Below the pieces are notes generated by a model. The model was not told the DNA's origin. It searched no databases and saw nothing but the letters and a program-made list of their open reading frames with translations. Position numbers and translations under genes: made by a program. Of a DNA stretch of 17,984 nt, positions 1-7,414 are shown piece after piece. Origin of the DNA: DAXETY01 sp051155755. GTDB lineage: Bacteria; Desulfobacterota; Desulfobacteria; Desulfobacterales; SG8-13. The first letter of the stretch is position 1; each line of letters begins with the position of its first letter. Where the stretch lies: positions 1-17,984 of the forward strand of contig DAXETY010000140.1 of the NCBI GenBank assembly GCA_051155755.1, read 5' to 3'.

Positions 1-1012
1 CGCCGTGGCCGGAAAAAGCGGCGCCCCCGTGAAGCAGCAGCGGCAGCCCCCGCCGGTGGCCGTCGTCGCCGAGAATCTCCTGCCGGGCTCTGGCAAACCC
101 CTCCACCACCGGATCGACAGCCTCCAGATGGCTGGGATTGTTGACCAGGTACATGCGCAGCCGTTGATCGGCACCGATTTCCAGATCGGCCAGATAACCG
201 TTGTGATACTTCACGTCGCCGCTGCCTACCAGGTCCCCGGGGTCGTAGCAGTTTTCGAACTCGGCAAATATCTCTTCGTACGGTTTGCCCAAAATGTGCG
301 CCTGCACATTCAGCCGCCCGCGATGCGCCATGCCCAGGATAATCTCTTCCACCCCGGCCTGCACGACCCGATGGAGAAGGGCATCCAGCATGGGTACGAT
401 TGCATCACCGCCTTCCAGGGAAAAACGGGTCACGCCGATGAATTTCTTGTTTAAAAACTGTTCGAACAAGGCCGAGCGCGCCAGCAGTTCGAAGATCCGC
501 GTCTGTTGCCCGGCTTCAAGTTCGGGCCGATTGCGCACCGGCTCCATTCGATCCTGCAGCCACTTGCGCTCGTCGGGGTCCTGCAGGTGCATGTACTCGA
601 CGCCCACCGAGCGGCAGTAGGTTTCCTTCAAATGCTGAACGATCTGCTTCAGGGGCGCCCGCGAGTCACGCGAGAACCGCCGCGTGTAAAACTGGCGATC
701 GAAGTCTTCGACGGAAAGACCGAAATGCTCGATGTCCAGCAAGGGGTGCGAAGTGGGGCAGGCTGCCAACGGATCCATGCAGGACAGCAGGTGCCCGAGG
801 TCGCGGTAGCGGTATTTGAGTGCTTCGACGCGGGATTGCTTGAGCACCTGGTCGAAATCGACCGCACCTTCGCCGGGCCGGCCGCCGCGGCCGGCAATGT
901 CAAATCCTTTGAAAAATGCCTGCCAGTCGCGGGAAACCGAGGCGGGATCGTTTTTCCAACGCTCGTACTGGGCGTCGAGATAGTCCAGGTTCAATGTCTC
1001 AATCGTGTCCAT
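1..1012 (-). CDS. sucA: 2-oxoglutarate dehydrogenase E1 component, N-terminal part (runs off left edge)
   Basis: E1 subunit of the 2-oxoglutarate dehydrogenase complex: thiamine diphosphate (ThDP)-dependent decarboxylation of 2-oxoglutarate and transfer to the lipoyl E2 in the TCA cycle. The first 337 residues are visible; the family is usually about 900-950. Seen directly: the N-terminal E2-contact motif (YLDAQYERWKNDP near residues 11-23, then DWQAFFKGF), HLQDPDERKWLQ (142-153), KFIGVTRFSLEGGDAIVP (190-207), GMAHRGRLNV (227-236, His230), GDVKYH (265-270, His270) and NNPSHLEAVDPVVEG (291-305). His230 and His270 match the two active-site histidines of the family. The ATG at 1012 is preceded by GAGGAAAG. 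The gene lies 22 nt after an alpha/beta hydrolase, probably in one transcript. Odd: at residues 328-333 the usual HGDAAF reads HGGAAF, so the metal-ligand Asp is Gly330. Identity is secure; activity is in doubt. Confidence 0.95.
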   Translation of the reverse strand, partial: MDTIETLNLDYLDAQYERWKNDPASVSRDWQAFFKGFDIAGRGGRPGEGAVDFDQVLKQSRVEALKYRYRDLGHLLSCMDPLAACPTSHPLLDIEHFGLSVEDFDRQFYTRRFSRDSRAPLKQIVQHLKETYCRSVGVEYMHLQDPDERKWLQDRMEPVRNRPELEAGQQTRIFELLARSALFEQFLNKKFIGVTRFSLEGGDAIVPMLDALLHRVVQAGVEEIILGMAHRGRLNVQAHILGKPYEEIFAEFENCYDPGDLVGSGDVKYHNGYLADLEIGADQRLRMYLVNNPSHLEAVDPVVEGFARARQEILGDDGHRRGLPLLLHGGAAFSGHG

Positions 1013-1034
1013 GCTCTTTCCTCTATGGTGGATT

Positions 1035-1808
1035 TCACGATTTCCGGTGCCCGGCCTGGGTTTCGTACCAACGGGCCACCAGGCGGGCGACTTTTTCGGC
1101 ATCTTCCCTGCGTCCGAACATGTGGTCCGCATCGGGGATGATTTCCAGCGTCACGTTGTCTCCGCCGATCTCGTGCGCCCGGGTGGCTTCCTGTACCGGA
1201 ATAATCTCATCTTCGCTGCCGTGAACGATCAGCAGCGGCCGACGGAACTCGCGCAGGGCCCGGGTCGGTTCGAACCGCCGGGCATCTTCGAAAAACCGGT
1301 CGGTCATCGTCAACTCCCGTCCCCGGCTGCGAAACGAAACCTCACCGTTCTCACGAAGCCTGCGGCGCTGCTCCGGATTGAGAAAACCGGATGCGCCCAT
1401 TCCGGCAAGCCTTCCAGCCAGGGTGCACACCGCCGGGACATCACCGACCTCCACGGCCGTTAAAAAAGCGATCAGGGCCCCCATGCTGTGCCCGCCCAGG
1501 GCGATCCAGCGGGCACCCCGTTCGGCAAGCAGGTTCATGGCCGACTGCATCTCGGATACTTGCTTGCTGTAGGTCGAATCGGCGAAATTGCCCTGGCTTT
1601 GTCCGTTGCCCGAAAAATCGAACCGCAGGGCCATAAACCCGCGCTGAACCAATTCACCCGCAACGCGCCGCAATATCCCGGTGTGCCGCGTGCAGGTAAA
1701 GCAATGGCCGAGAACGACGCCTCTGGCTGCATCGCCTTGCTCCGGCCGGTGCAGCGTGCCGGCCAGGGTTTCTCCCCGGTCGTTTTTGAATTGGATTTGT
1801 TCTTCCAA
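1035..1808 (-). CDS. alpha/beta hydrolase (serine hydrolase, OsmC-partner type)
   Basis: Predicted cytosolic alpha/beta-fold hydrolase of 257 residues. Visible catalytic triad: nucleophile elbow GHSMG (106-110, Ser108), acid Asp200 in HGSEDEIIP, and His229 in DADHMF. The GHCFTCTRH segment (34-42) and LRFDFSGNGQSQGNF (61-75) resemble the hydrolase domain that in other bacteria is fused to an OsmC peroxidase domain; no OsmC domain follows here. The substrate cannot be read from sequence; ester or thioester hydrolysis is likely. The start is a TTG at 1808 with TAAGGT upstream; no ATG fits ahead of the first beta strand. It is the first gene of a leftward unit and ends 22 nt before sucA, so co-transcription with the TCA-cycle gene is likely. 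Confidence 0.85.
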   Translation of the reverse strand: MEEQIQFKNDRGETLAGTLHRPEQGDAARGVVLGHCFTCTRHTGILRRVAGELVQRGFMALRFDFSGNGQSQGNFADSTYSKQVSEMQSAMNLLAERGARWIALGGHSMGALIAFLTAVEVGDVPAVCTLAGRLAGMGASGFLNPEQRRRLRENGEVSFRSRGRELTMTDRFFEDARRFEPTRALREFRRPLLIVHGSEDEIIPVQEATRAHEIGGDNVTLEIIPDADHMFGRREDAEKVARLVARWYETQAGHRKS

Positions 1809-2012
1809 GATTGACCTTACAGGTATTGGTGTCGAAGCGCGGCCGCGTAAAGAACGATCGAACCGACGATCGCGTCAACATGAAACGAAGAAGGACTGCG
1901 GGACCGCCGAAACGGATGCGATGAGCCGTAAGCCCGGAATATCGGACGGCCCGGTAACCTGCCGGAGCCGAAAGACACCCCGCTGGCAGCCTTGACGGCC
2001 CGGGCAACCCTG
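1809..2012 (-). other. long 5' leader of the hydrolase-sucA transcript
   Basis: About 200 nt separate the predicted start site of the leftward promoter from the hydrolase TTG codon. No convincing gene lies here. Seen in the leader: two near-identical direct repeats of GGTTGCCCGGGCCGTC (plus-strand 1994-2009 and, with one base missing, 1945-1959), several GC-rich self-complementary stretches, and two CGATCG palindromes six bases apart (1855-1872). I could not match it to a riboswitch class I know. A structured regulatory leader is an inference. Confidence 0.35.
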
Positions 2013-2018
2013 ACTGGA

Positions 2019-2048
2019 GATATAAGGTAAAAGCCCGAAGAGTGTCAA
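2019..2048 (-). promoter_or_regulatory. sigma70-type promoter for hydrolase-sucA
   Basis: On the minus strand, TTGACA (2048-2043) is followed after 18 bp by TATATC (2024-2019). The -35 box is a perfect consensus match and the -10 box matches four of six bases. It points left toward the hydrolase and sucA. The predicted transcript start is near 2012, which gives a leader of about 200 nt. Confidence 0.6.
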
Positions 2049-2198
2049 TTCAAATCCTGGAAATATATACCCGAACTGAGATTTGGCCGCGGCGGCCCGA
2101 CGACGCGTCAGCTGGTGCCGGAGGTCGCCGTCGCACGGCAGGCGGCTGTATTGTCGAAAGTCGCACCGGCAGCCAGTGATGGTTACGGCAGGCGAACG

Positions 2199-2228
2199 TT
2201 GACGGGTGCGGGCATTTTTCGATATAAT
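2199..2228 (+). promoter_or_regulatory. strong sigma70-type promoter for the lipoprotein gene
   Basis: TTGACG (2199-2204), an 18-bp spacer, then a perfect TATAAT (2223-2228). It points right; the transcript should start near 2235, about 47 nt before the lipoprotein ATG. It is divergent from the promoter at 2019-2048. Confidence 0.7.
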
Positions 2229-2230
2229 AT

Positions 2231-2249
2231 TACTTTGTCGAACAAAGTA
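2231..2249. promoter_or_regulatory. perfect 8-bp dyad over the predicted transcription start
   Basis: TACTTTGT (2231-2238) and ACAAAGTA (2242-2249) are perfect inverted repeats with a 3-bp spacer. The dyad begins two bases after the -10 box and spans the expected start site. This position suits a repressor operator; it could instead form a hairpin at the 5' end of the mRNA. No cognate regulator is encoded next to it. Confidence 0.5.
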
Positions 2250-2281
2250 TGCCCGAGCGGCGTCATGCTTATGGAGGGTTC

Positions 2282-2749
2282 ATGCGAAGAAAAAGCCGGT
2301 TGTTGAAATGGTTGGCGATCATCGTTCTGGTCTTTGTGACGCTGCAGACCGTATCCTGCGGCACGATCCTATACCCGCATCGCCGGGGCGCCAAACACAG
2401 CGGAGACATCGACCCCAAGGTGGCCATCATGGACGGCTGCGGTCTGCTGTTTTTCATCATACCCGGACTGGTGGCCTACATTGTCGACTTTTACACCGGT
2501 GCGATTTACCTGGGGCCGGGCGAAAAAGCCTGGGGCAAAGTCACCGATCCGGAAAACTGGAAGGCCGGTCCAGTTTACGCTGCAAAGCTCGATAAAACCA
2601 CATTGGAAGAAATTCTCGCCCAGCATCTCAACCGAAAAGTCGATCTGTCAGAAGAAAACCTGATGATCTTTACCGGCAGCCGGACCGACACGGAAGCCCT
2701 TCGCAGCTGGCTGGCAAGCACCGGGTTGGAAACAGCCGAAGTCTATTGA
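2282..2749 (+). CDS. YceK/YidQ-like small lipoprotein
   Basis: Predicted 155-residue envelope lipoprotein of unknown function. The N-terminus has basic residues (MRRKSRLLK), a hydrophobic stretch (about 10-22) and a lipobox-like TVSC with Cys26 as the putative lipidated residue. The region CGTILYPHRRG, then a second hydrophobic stretch (GLLFFIIPGLVAYIVDF) and TGAIYLGPGE, resembles the YceK/YidQ (DUF1375) family, which also has Cys-Gly-(S/T)-(I/L) after the signal and a short hydrophobic segment. The C-terminal half (from about residue 75) is polar and not recognised. I chose the ATG at 2282 because GGAGGG lies just ahead of it; a longer frame back to 2249 would start inside the dyad. The promoter is at 2199-2228 and a hairpin terminator follows. 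Confidence 0.75.
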   Translation: MRRKSRLLKWLAIIVLVFVTLQTVSCGTILYPHRRGAKHSGDIDPKVAIMDGCGLLFFIIPGLVAYIVDFYTGAIYLGPGEKAWGKVTDPENWKAGPVYAAKLDKTTLEEILAQHLNRKVDLSEENLMIFTGSRTDTEALRSWLASTGLETAEVY

Positions 2750-2794
2750 TTTGTATTGGTCGGCACCGATTTTTTTTCGCGTCTGGGCAGCAAC

Positions 2795-2834
2795 CGCGGC
2801 CGCTTCCCGTCATCGGACAGCGGCCGCGTTCTTT
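2795..2834 (+). terminator. candidate intrinsic terminator after the lipoprotein gene
   Basis: Perfect 10-bp inverted repeat CGCGGCCGCT (2795-2804) and AGCGGCCGCG (2819-2828) with a 14-nt loop, followed by TTCTTT. It lies 46 nt after the lipoprotein stop codon. The T tract is short and interrupted, so efficiency is uncertain. Confidence 0.55.
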
Positions 2835-2898
2835 GTACCCGCCGGTCCGCTAAAAAGTTCCTTCTCCATGCACGCCGGAATGAACCGTTGCAATCACC

Positions 2899-2927
2899 TT
2901 GATTTGCAGTGGTTCGTGCAGTATAAG
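2899..2927 (+). promoter_or_regulatory. candidate promoter for the FmdB-type gene
   Basis: TTGATT (2899-2904), a 17-bp spacer, TATAAG (2922-2927). The spacing is ideal and the -10 box has five of six consensus bases; the -35 box is weaker. It lies about 50 nt before the zinc-ribbon ATG and after the upstream terminator. Confidence 0.4.
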
Positions 2928-2978
2928 TTGGAAAAGTACTTTCCGGAAAATTCAACCGCGCAACGAGGGAGGGGGCCG

Positions 2979-3143
2979 ATGCCGACCTATGAATTTTTCT
3001 GCGAAAAATGTCAAAAGCCGTTTACGCAAGTGATGAAGATCTCCGAATACGAGAAGAAAAATTTTCGCTGCCCCAAGTGCAAGAGCAAAAAAGTCAAACA
3101 GCAGGTGACCGCCTTTCAGGCGGTGACGTCCAAAAAAAGTTGA
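2979..3143 (+). CDS. FmdB-family zinc ribbon protein
   Basis: A 54-residue protein made of a single zinc ribbon. It starts with MPTYEFFCEKC, the hallmark opening of the FmdB/CxxC-CxxC regulatory family, and has two zinc-binding pairs: Cys8/Cys11 and Cys31/Cys34. The tail is lysine-rich. The family was named from a putative regulator in a formamidase operon; its general function is unknown, and nucleic-acid or protein binding is an inference. The ATG at 2979 is preceded by a very strong GAGGGAGGGGG. It converges on the protease gene on the other strand with only 27 nt between the stops. Confidence 0.85.
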   Translation: MPTYEFFCEKCQKPFTQVMKISEYEKKNFRCPKCKSKKVKQQVTAFQAVTSKKS

Positions 3144-3170
3144 ATGCCGCCGATCCTGCGCGGGAACCTC

Positions 3171-5570
3171 CTAAAACAGGTCGTCGAATTCTTTTTTGAT
3201 GCGGTAGGCCTGCGTCAGATAATGCTTCAACTTTGCCTGGACGGCGCCGAAAACCGTCTCCTCGCCATAGTCCCCGTCCGCATCGGGCGTGCCGGCCGGC
3301 ACGCCCGTCAGCAACTCGATGCCTTCTTCCACCGTGGAAATCGCGTAAACGTGAAACCGCCCCTCCCTGACGGCGTCGACCACTTCTTTTTTGACCATCA
3401 GATTGCGCACATTGGTTCGTGGAATTAAAACCCCCTGCCGGCCGGTGAGCCCTTTGGTCTTGCAGACATCGAAAAAACCTTCGATTTTGGCATTGGCGCC
3501 GCCGATGGCCTGAATGTCGCCTTTCTGGTTGACCGATCCGGTCACGGCAAGGCCCTGGCGAATCGGCAGACCCGAAAGGCTCGAAAGAATTGCATAGAGT
3601 TCGGTGGACGAAGCACTGTCGCCTTCGACACCGCCGTAGCTCTGCTCGAAGGTGATGCTGATGGACAGGTTCAAGGGAAATTTCTGCGCGAACCTGGCGC
3701 CCAGATATCCGGCCAGAATCAGCACGCCCTTGTCGTGGGTCCGGCCGCTGAGCCGCGCTTCGCGCTCGATATTGATCACACCCCGCCGTCCCATGAAGGT
3801 TTCGGCCGTAATGCGCGACGGCCGGCCGAACACAAAATCGCCCATCTGATGAACGGTCAGGGCGTTGACCTGCCCGACGGTCCGCCCTTCCACGGCAATC
3901 ATGTAAATGTCGTTTAGACAGGCCTCCCGGATTTTCTCCTCGTATAGGCTCAGCCGGTATCGTTGCTGTTGGACGGCACGGGCGACGTCTGCCTGCGTTA
4001 CAGCTGAATTGCCGCTGCGGCCGGCCCAGTAAATGGCTTCTTCGACAACGGCCGCAACCGGACCGAAGCGCAGCGAGAGCTTTTCCTGGTCGGGGACCAG
4101 CGTTGCGCCGTATTCCAAAATCGCAGCCACTGCCCCGGCCGTAAACGGCGGCAGTGTGTCTTCGCGGCAGATTCGGGCAACGAATTGGGCGTACTGCTGG
4201 ATAGTCTGTTCGTTGCTGTCGATTTCATAATCGAAATCGGCCCGGATCTTGAAAATCTTGGTAAAACGCGAGTCGTAATTCTGCAGCGTCTCGAAGGTCG
4301 GATAGTCGCCGATCAGAATCACTTTGACTTCCAACGGTATGGGTTCGGGTCTCAGGGCCGCAATCGAGGCCCCCGAACCGGAGACGGGATCCTCGATATA
4401 GAGCTGCTTTTTTTGCAGCGACCGTTTCAGGGCCTCCCACACCATCGGGTTCATGAGGACCGCGGCGATCTCCAGGATCAGAAAACCGCCGTTGGCCTGC
4501 AGCAGCGATCCGGCCTGAACGCGGGTAAAATCCGTGGTGAGTGCGCCGGCCAGCGCCCACTTTTCGATATGACCGAATGTGTTGGGATAACTCGGATTGG
4601 GTTCGAACACCACCGGCGCACCCTGGGTCCCGGTGCGGTCCACCAGCACGTTGATCCGGTATTTTCGAAAGGCATCGGCACCGTCCGGAGCGCTCACCTT
4701 TTCCGCCCCGGTCCTGGCATCTTCCAGAAAAAGGGTGATGTTTTCAACCAGATCCAGCTGGACGGCATCCAGGTAGGCCTGCACATCCGCACACTCATGG
4801 TAGTCCTCCCGAAGCAATTCCAGGCGATCTTCGACGATGAACAGGGCCACCTCTTCTTTGAGGTTTTCGACCTCTTTTTGCATGGCCTGCTGAATTTTGC
4901 GATTTTCGTGAAGGACCGCCTCGATATCATGGCGCAGCCGACGCGCCCGGGCATCGATTTCGGCCTTCTGATCCTCCGGCAGTGTTTCGTATTCTTCCTG
5001 GGGCACCGGTTTACCCTCCCGCAGCGGAACCACCTGGTAGCCGGACGAAGATCGCACGATCTGAAAACCCTGCTCGGACGCCCGGCCCTTCAGATCGTCA
5101 AAGTTCTGCTCCTGCTTGAGCCGGTGGTGATCCAGGATTTCGGCGGTCCGCTGGCGGTAGGACTCGGTTTCGAACTCTTTGGGCAGTCGGATCCGCAGGT
5201 CGCGAATCAGCCGGGCCATCCTTTTGGCGAATCGCCCGGATTGGCCGGCCGGAAGTCGCAAAGCTTTGGGGCGGAAGGGGTCCTGAAAATTATGGACCAT
5301 GCACCAATCATCCGGTGTCGGCAGCGATTCAGCGTGTCTCCGAGCAAATTCACCGACAATGGTGGTCCGACCGGTACCTTCACGACCGGTGACAAAAATG
5401 TGATACCCGGGTCGCTGCATTTCGATTCCGAACCGGATGGCCTGCATGGCACGGTCCTGTCCGATGACGTCGTCCAGCGGATCGACTTCGGAGGTGTCCG
5501 TGAATTTAAGGTTTTGCGGACGGTATGATTTGCGCAGATCTTCCGGCCTCAAACGGTGTTGGTCTTCCAT
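3171..5570 (-). CDS. Lon-like ATP-dependent protease (COG1067, S16 family)
   Basis: Predicted cytosolic AAA+ serine protease of 799 residues, related to LonB/YcbZ-type enzymes rather than to classical Lon (no N-terminal substrate domain). Numbering here is from the longer in-frame start at 5594. P-loop-like GREGTGRTT is at 70-78, where Arg76 replaces the usual Walker A Lys, as I believe is common in this family. A charged helical insert (about 140-260) sits inside the ATPase part. The sensor-region motif GSLLQANGGFLILE is at 362-375. The protease domain carries YGGVEGDSASS with catalytic Ser660 and NAKIEGF with Lys703, the Lon Ser-Lys dyad. I prefer the ATG at 5570 (MEDQHRL) because GGAGGG lies 7 nt ahead of it; ATGs at 5585 and 5594 are alternatives without a good ribosome site. 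Substrates are unknown. Confidence 0.9.
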   Translation of the reverse strand: MEDQHRLRPEDLRKSYRPQNLKFTDTSEVDPLDDVIGQDRAMQAIRFGIEMQRPGYHIFVTGREGTGRTTIVGEFARRHAESLPTPDDWCMVHNFQDPFRPKALRLPAGQSGRFAKRMARLIRDLRIRLPKEFETESYRQRTAEILDHHRLKQEQNFDDLKGRASEQGFQIVRSSSGYQVVPLREGKPVPQEEYETLPEDQKAEIDARARRLRHDIEAVLHENRKIQQAMQKEVENLKEEVALFIVEDRLELLREDYHECADVQAYLDAVQLDLVENITLFLEDARTGAEKVSAPDGADAFRKYRINVLVDRTGTQGAPVVFEPNPSYPNTFGHIEKWALAGALTTDFTRVQAGSLLQANGGFLILEIAAVLMNPMVWEALKRSLQKKQLYIEDPVSGSGASIAALRPEPIPLEVKVILIGDYPTFETLQNYDSRFTKIFKIRADFDYEIDSNEQTIQQYAQFVARICREDTLPPFTAGAVAAILEYGATLVPDQEKLSLRFGPVAAVVEEAIYWAGRSGNSAVTQADVARAVQQQRYRLSLYEEKIREACLNDIYMIAVEGRTVGQVNALTVHQMGDFVFGRPSRITAETFMGRRGVINIEREARLSGRTHDKGVLILAGYLGARFAQKFPLNLSISITFEQSYGGVEGDSASSTELYAILSSLSGLPIRQGLAVTGSVNQKGDIQAIGGANAKIEGFFDVCKTKGLTGRQGVLIPRTNVRNLMVKKEVVDAVREGRFHVYAISTVEEGIELLTGVPAGTPDADGDYGEETVFGAVQAKLKHYLTQAYRIKKEFDDLF

Positions 5571-5712
5571 CTTGCAGCCCTCCATTGCAGGCATCCATCC
5601 GAGCCAACTTAAAATTTCGGTTACAAAATGTCCCGGCAGCTTAGCGACAGCAAATCATTTTTGCAAGCAATCCTTCGGGTAAACGGGCGATTCGTTCGCC
5701 GGACGCGCCCGG

Positions 5713-5741
5713 TTGCAACATTGGCTCTCTGGACTTACTAT
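5713..5741 (+). promoter_or_regulatory. candidate promoter for the TM2 gene
   Basis: TTGCAA (5713-5718), a 17-bp spacer, TACTAT (5736-5741). Each box matches four of six consensus bases. It lies in the 270-bp divergent region between the Lon-like gene and the TM2 gene, about 100 nt ahead of the latter. I found no comparably good promoter for the leftward protease gene in this gap. Confidence 0.35.
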
Positions 5742-5844
5742 TCCCCATTCCGGGTGTTTCTCACTTGGACCGGGCCCTCGAATCCATCCAATCACCGAAA
5801 CGGCCGATTGATCTTCGGCTGTGTCGGACGCGGCGGGAGGAATG

Positions 5845-6237
5845 ATGCAACAACAAACGCGCACGCACAGCGTGGCCATCGGCTACTTGCTGTGGATCTT
5901 CGGTTTTACCGGTTCTCACCGCTTCTACTACGGCAAACCGATGTCCGGAACCATCTGGTTTTTTACGCTGGGGCTTCTGGGCATCGGCTGGCTGATCGAT
6001 CTGTTTCTGATCCCGTCGATGAACCGCCAGGCCTCCATCCGTTTCCACCCCGGCCCGGTGGATTACAACCTGGCCTGGATTCTGCTGACCTTTCTGGGAC
6101 TGCTGGGAATTCATCGCATGTACATGGGCAAATGGCTCACCGGACTGCTCTACCTGGTCACCGCCGGGATCTTCGGAATCGGATACCTTTACGACTACTG
6201 GACCCTGAACGACCAGATTACGATGATCAACGCCTGA
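5845..6237 (+). CDS. tandem TM2-domain membrane protein
   Basis: Predicted 130-residue inner-membrane protein with two consecutive TM2 modules. Each has the module's pattern: a hydrophobic helix ending in a G-x-H-R-(F/M)-Y-x-G turn (FTGSHRFYYG in the first, LGIHRMYMG in the second), then a second helix ending in an aromatic or acidic cap (GWLIDLFLIP and GYLYDYWTL). That gives four membrane segments and looks like an internal duplication. TM2 proteins have no agreed biochemical function. GGGAGG ends at 5840, so the ATG at 5845 is the best start; an ATG at 5842 and a GTG at 5821 are in the same frame. The next gene starts 231 nt downstream under its own promoter. Confidence 0.85.
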   Translation: MQQQTRTHSVAIGYLLWIFGFTGSHRFYYGKPMSGTIWFFTLGLLGIGWLIDLFLIPSMNRQASIRFHPGPVDYNLAWILLTFLGLLGIHRMYMGKWLTGLLYLVTAGIFGIGYLYDYWTLNDQITMINA

Positions 6238-6260
6238 ACCGCAAACGGTGCCCTCCATGC

Positions 6261-6286
6261 TCCGGGATCCACGGGCATCCCCCGGA
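6261..6286 (+). terminator. weak hairpin after the TM2 gene
   Basis: TCCGGG (6261-6266) pairs with CCCGGA (6281-6286), with further imperfect pairing inside. No T tract follows, so this may be a factor-dependent stop or only an mRNA 3' stabiliser. The rest of 6238-6468 shows only the promoter listed next. Confidence 0.25.
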
Positions 6287-6380
6287 CGGAAGCCATGAAA
6301 CGGTGAAGGCGACGCCGGCCGAACGTTGCAGAAACGGTTTTGCGGTCGCAAACATCCGCCTCCGCACCGTTGCCCTGCGT

Positions 6381-6409
6381 TTGCCAAAACAGCCGAAATA
6401 CGGTATTCT
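6381..6409 (+). promoter_or_regulatory. candidate promoter for the FHA gene
   Basis: TTGCCA (6381-6386), a 17-bp spacer, TATTCT (6404-6409). The -35 box matches five of six and the -10 box four of six consensus bases. The predicted start near 6416 leaves about a 50-nt leader before the FHA gene. Confidence 0.45.
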
Positions 6410-6468
6410 TTCATGGGCGTTACGGGTTCGTTCGTTACGGGTGGGACAGACAGCAGTAGAGGTGACAA

Positions 6469-6849
6469 ATGGCTGAAATCGTTCAGATTCACGAAGGAGT
6501 GGCCATCAGGAGGTATGCGATCGAAAAAGCGGTGATCCGGATCGGCCGTCACCCGGACAATGACATTTTTATCGATGAAAAGGTCGTCAGCATGGAGCAC
6601 GCCCAGATCAAAGCGCTCCAGGATCCGGATGAAAACGGTCGGCAGCGCTATTCCATCGAGGACCTCGAAAGTACCAATTGCACCTTCGTCAATGACCGGA
6701 AAATCACCCGCACCCTGCTCAACGACAACGACCTGATCCGGGTGGGCTGGAGCACCTTCAAATTCGTCGACACCCAGGAACGGACGGCTGAAAAAACACA
6801 CCGAATCTACAAAAGCTGGATTCCCGGCGTCTATTACACCAAAGATTAG
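6469..6849 (+). CDS. FHA-domain protein
   Basis: A 126-residue protein that is essentially one forkhead-associated domain, a phosphothreonine-binding fold. Conserved FHA positions are visible: Gly26-Arg27 (RIGRHPDND), Ser41 and His44 (VSMEHA), and Asn70 in LESTNCTFVN; the usual Gly after that Asn is Cys71. The tail (about 105-126) is basic and aromatic. There is no kinase or phosphatase next door, so the phospho-partner is unknown. GAGGTG precedes the ATG. It is followed 27 nt later by the thioesterase gene, with which it is probably co-transcribed. Confidence 0.9.
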   Translation: MAEIVQIHEGVAIRRYAIEKAVIRIGRHPDNDIFIDEKVVSMEHAQIKALQDPDENGRQRYSIEDLESTNCTFVNDRKITRTLLNDNDLIRVGWSTFKFVDTQERTAEKTHRIYKSWIPGVYYTKD

Positions 6850-6876
6850 CGACCTGTATGCAAATGGAGTTTACCC

Positions 6877-7308
6877 ATGAAACCGACCCTTGCACCCGGT
6901 TTGACATTCGAATTCGTTTACGAAGTACCAGCCACCAAAACCGTTCCCCACCTGTTCCCGGAGGCGAAACAGTTTCAACAAATGCCGGATGTTCTGGCCA
7001 CCGGATATCTGGTGGGTCTGATCGAATGGGCCTGCATCGAGGCGGTCAACCCCCATATCGAATGGCCCGATGAACAAACCGTCGGCATTCATGTCGAACT
7101 CAGTCATTCGGCGGCAACGCCGCCCGGCTTTACCGTCACGGTAAAGGGTCGCTTGACGGCCGTGGAAGGGCGCAAGCTTACTTTTCAGATTTCGGCCGAA
7201 GATGGTGTCGATAAAATTTGTGAAGGAACGCATAAGCGGTTCGTGATCGAAACCGCCCGCTTCGATCAAAATCTCCACAAGAAAATCGAAACGGGAACGT
7301 CTCACTGA
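6877..7308 (+). CDS. FlK-like acyl-CoA thioesterase (hotdog fold)
   Basis: A 143-residue predicted thioesterase related to fluoroacetyl-CoA thioesterase FlK. The FlK catalytic set Thr42, Glu50, His76 has equivalents here: Thr42 (VLATGYLVG), Glu50 (GLIEWAC) and His77 (VELSHSAATPPG). The rest follows the family pattern, with a central helix then strands GFTVTVKGRLTAVEGRKL and FQISAEDGVDKICEGTHKR. Fluoroacetate is unlikely to be the physiological substrate; proteins of this family are widespread and most probably cleave other short acyl-CoAs. The ATG follows GGAG at a 7-nt spacing. It lies between the FHA gene and the bTHX gene. Confidence 0.85.
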   Translation: MKPTLAPGLTFEFVYEVPATKTVPHLFPEAKQFQQMPDVLATGYLVGLIEWACIEAVNPHIEWPDEQTVGIHVELSHSAATPPGFTVTVKGRLTAVEGRKLTFQISAEDGVDKICEGTHKRFVIETARFDQNLHKKIETGTSH

Positions 7309-7414
7309 AATCCGACCCCTTGAATCCGTTTCTGAAATGCGATAAATGTAAAAGTAGCTTTCATGTCACGGGCAAATATATCGAACATCCGGAAACACCG
7401 GAGGAGGTTATACC

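Noticed and set aside
70..78. Walker A Lys replaced by Arg in the Lon-like protease (residue numbers, not bases)
   Set aside because: GTGRTT is, as far as I recall, a common form of the P-loop in this COG1067 group, so it is not by itself a sign of an inactive enzyme.
1921..2012. Cobalamin, Moco, TPP or SAH riboswitch in the hydrolase leader
   Set aside because: Some short strings look similar, but the ordered conserved boxes of these classes are not present on either strand.
4185..5528. 447-residue open frame on the plus strand
   Set aside because: Entirely antisense to the Lon-like protease, whose motifs are clear. The frame has no recognisable domain and is a by-product of GC-rich codon use.
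5761..6801. 346-residue open frame on the minus strand
   Set aside because: Antisense to the TM2 and FHA genes, both supported by motifs and ribosome sites. No domain is visible in the antisense product.
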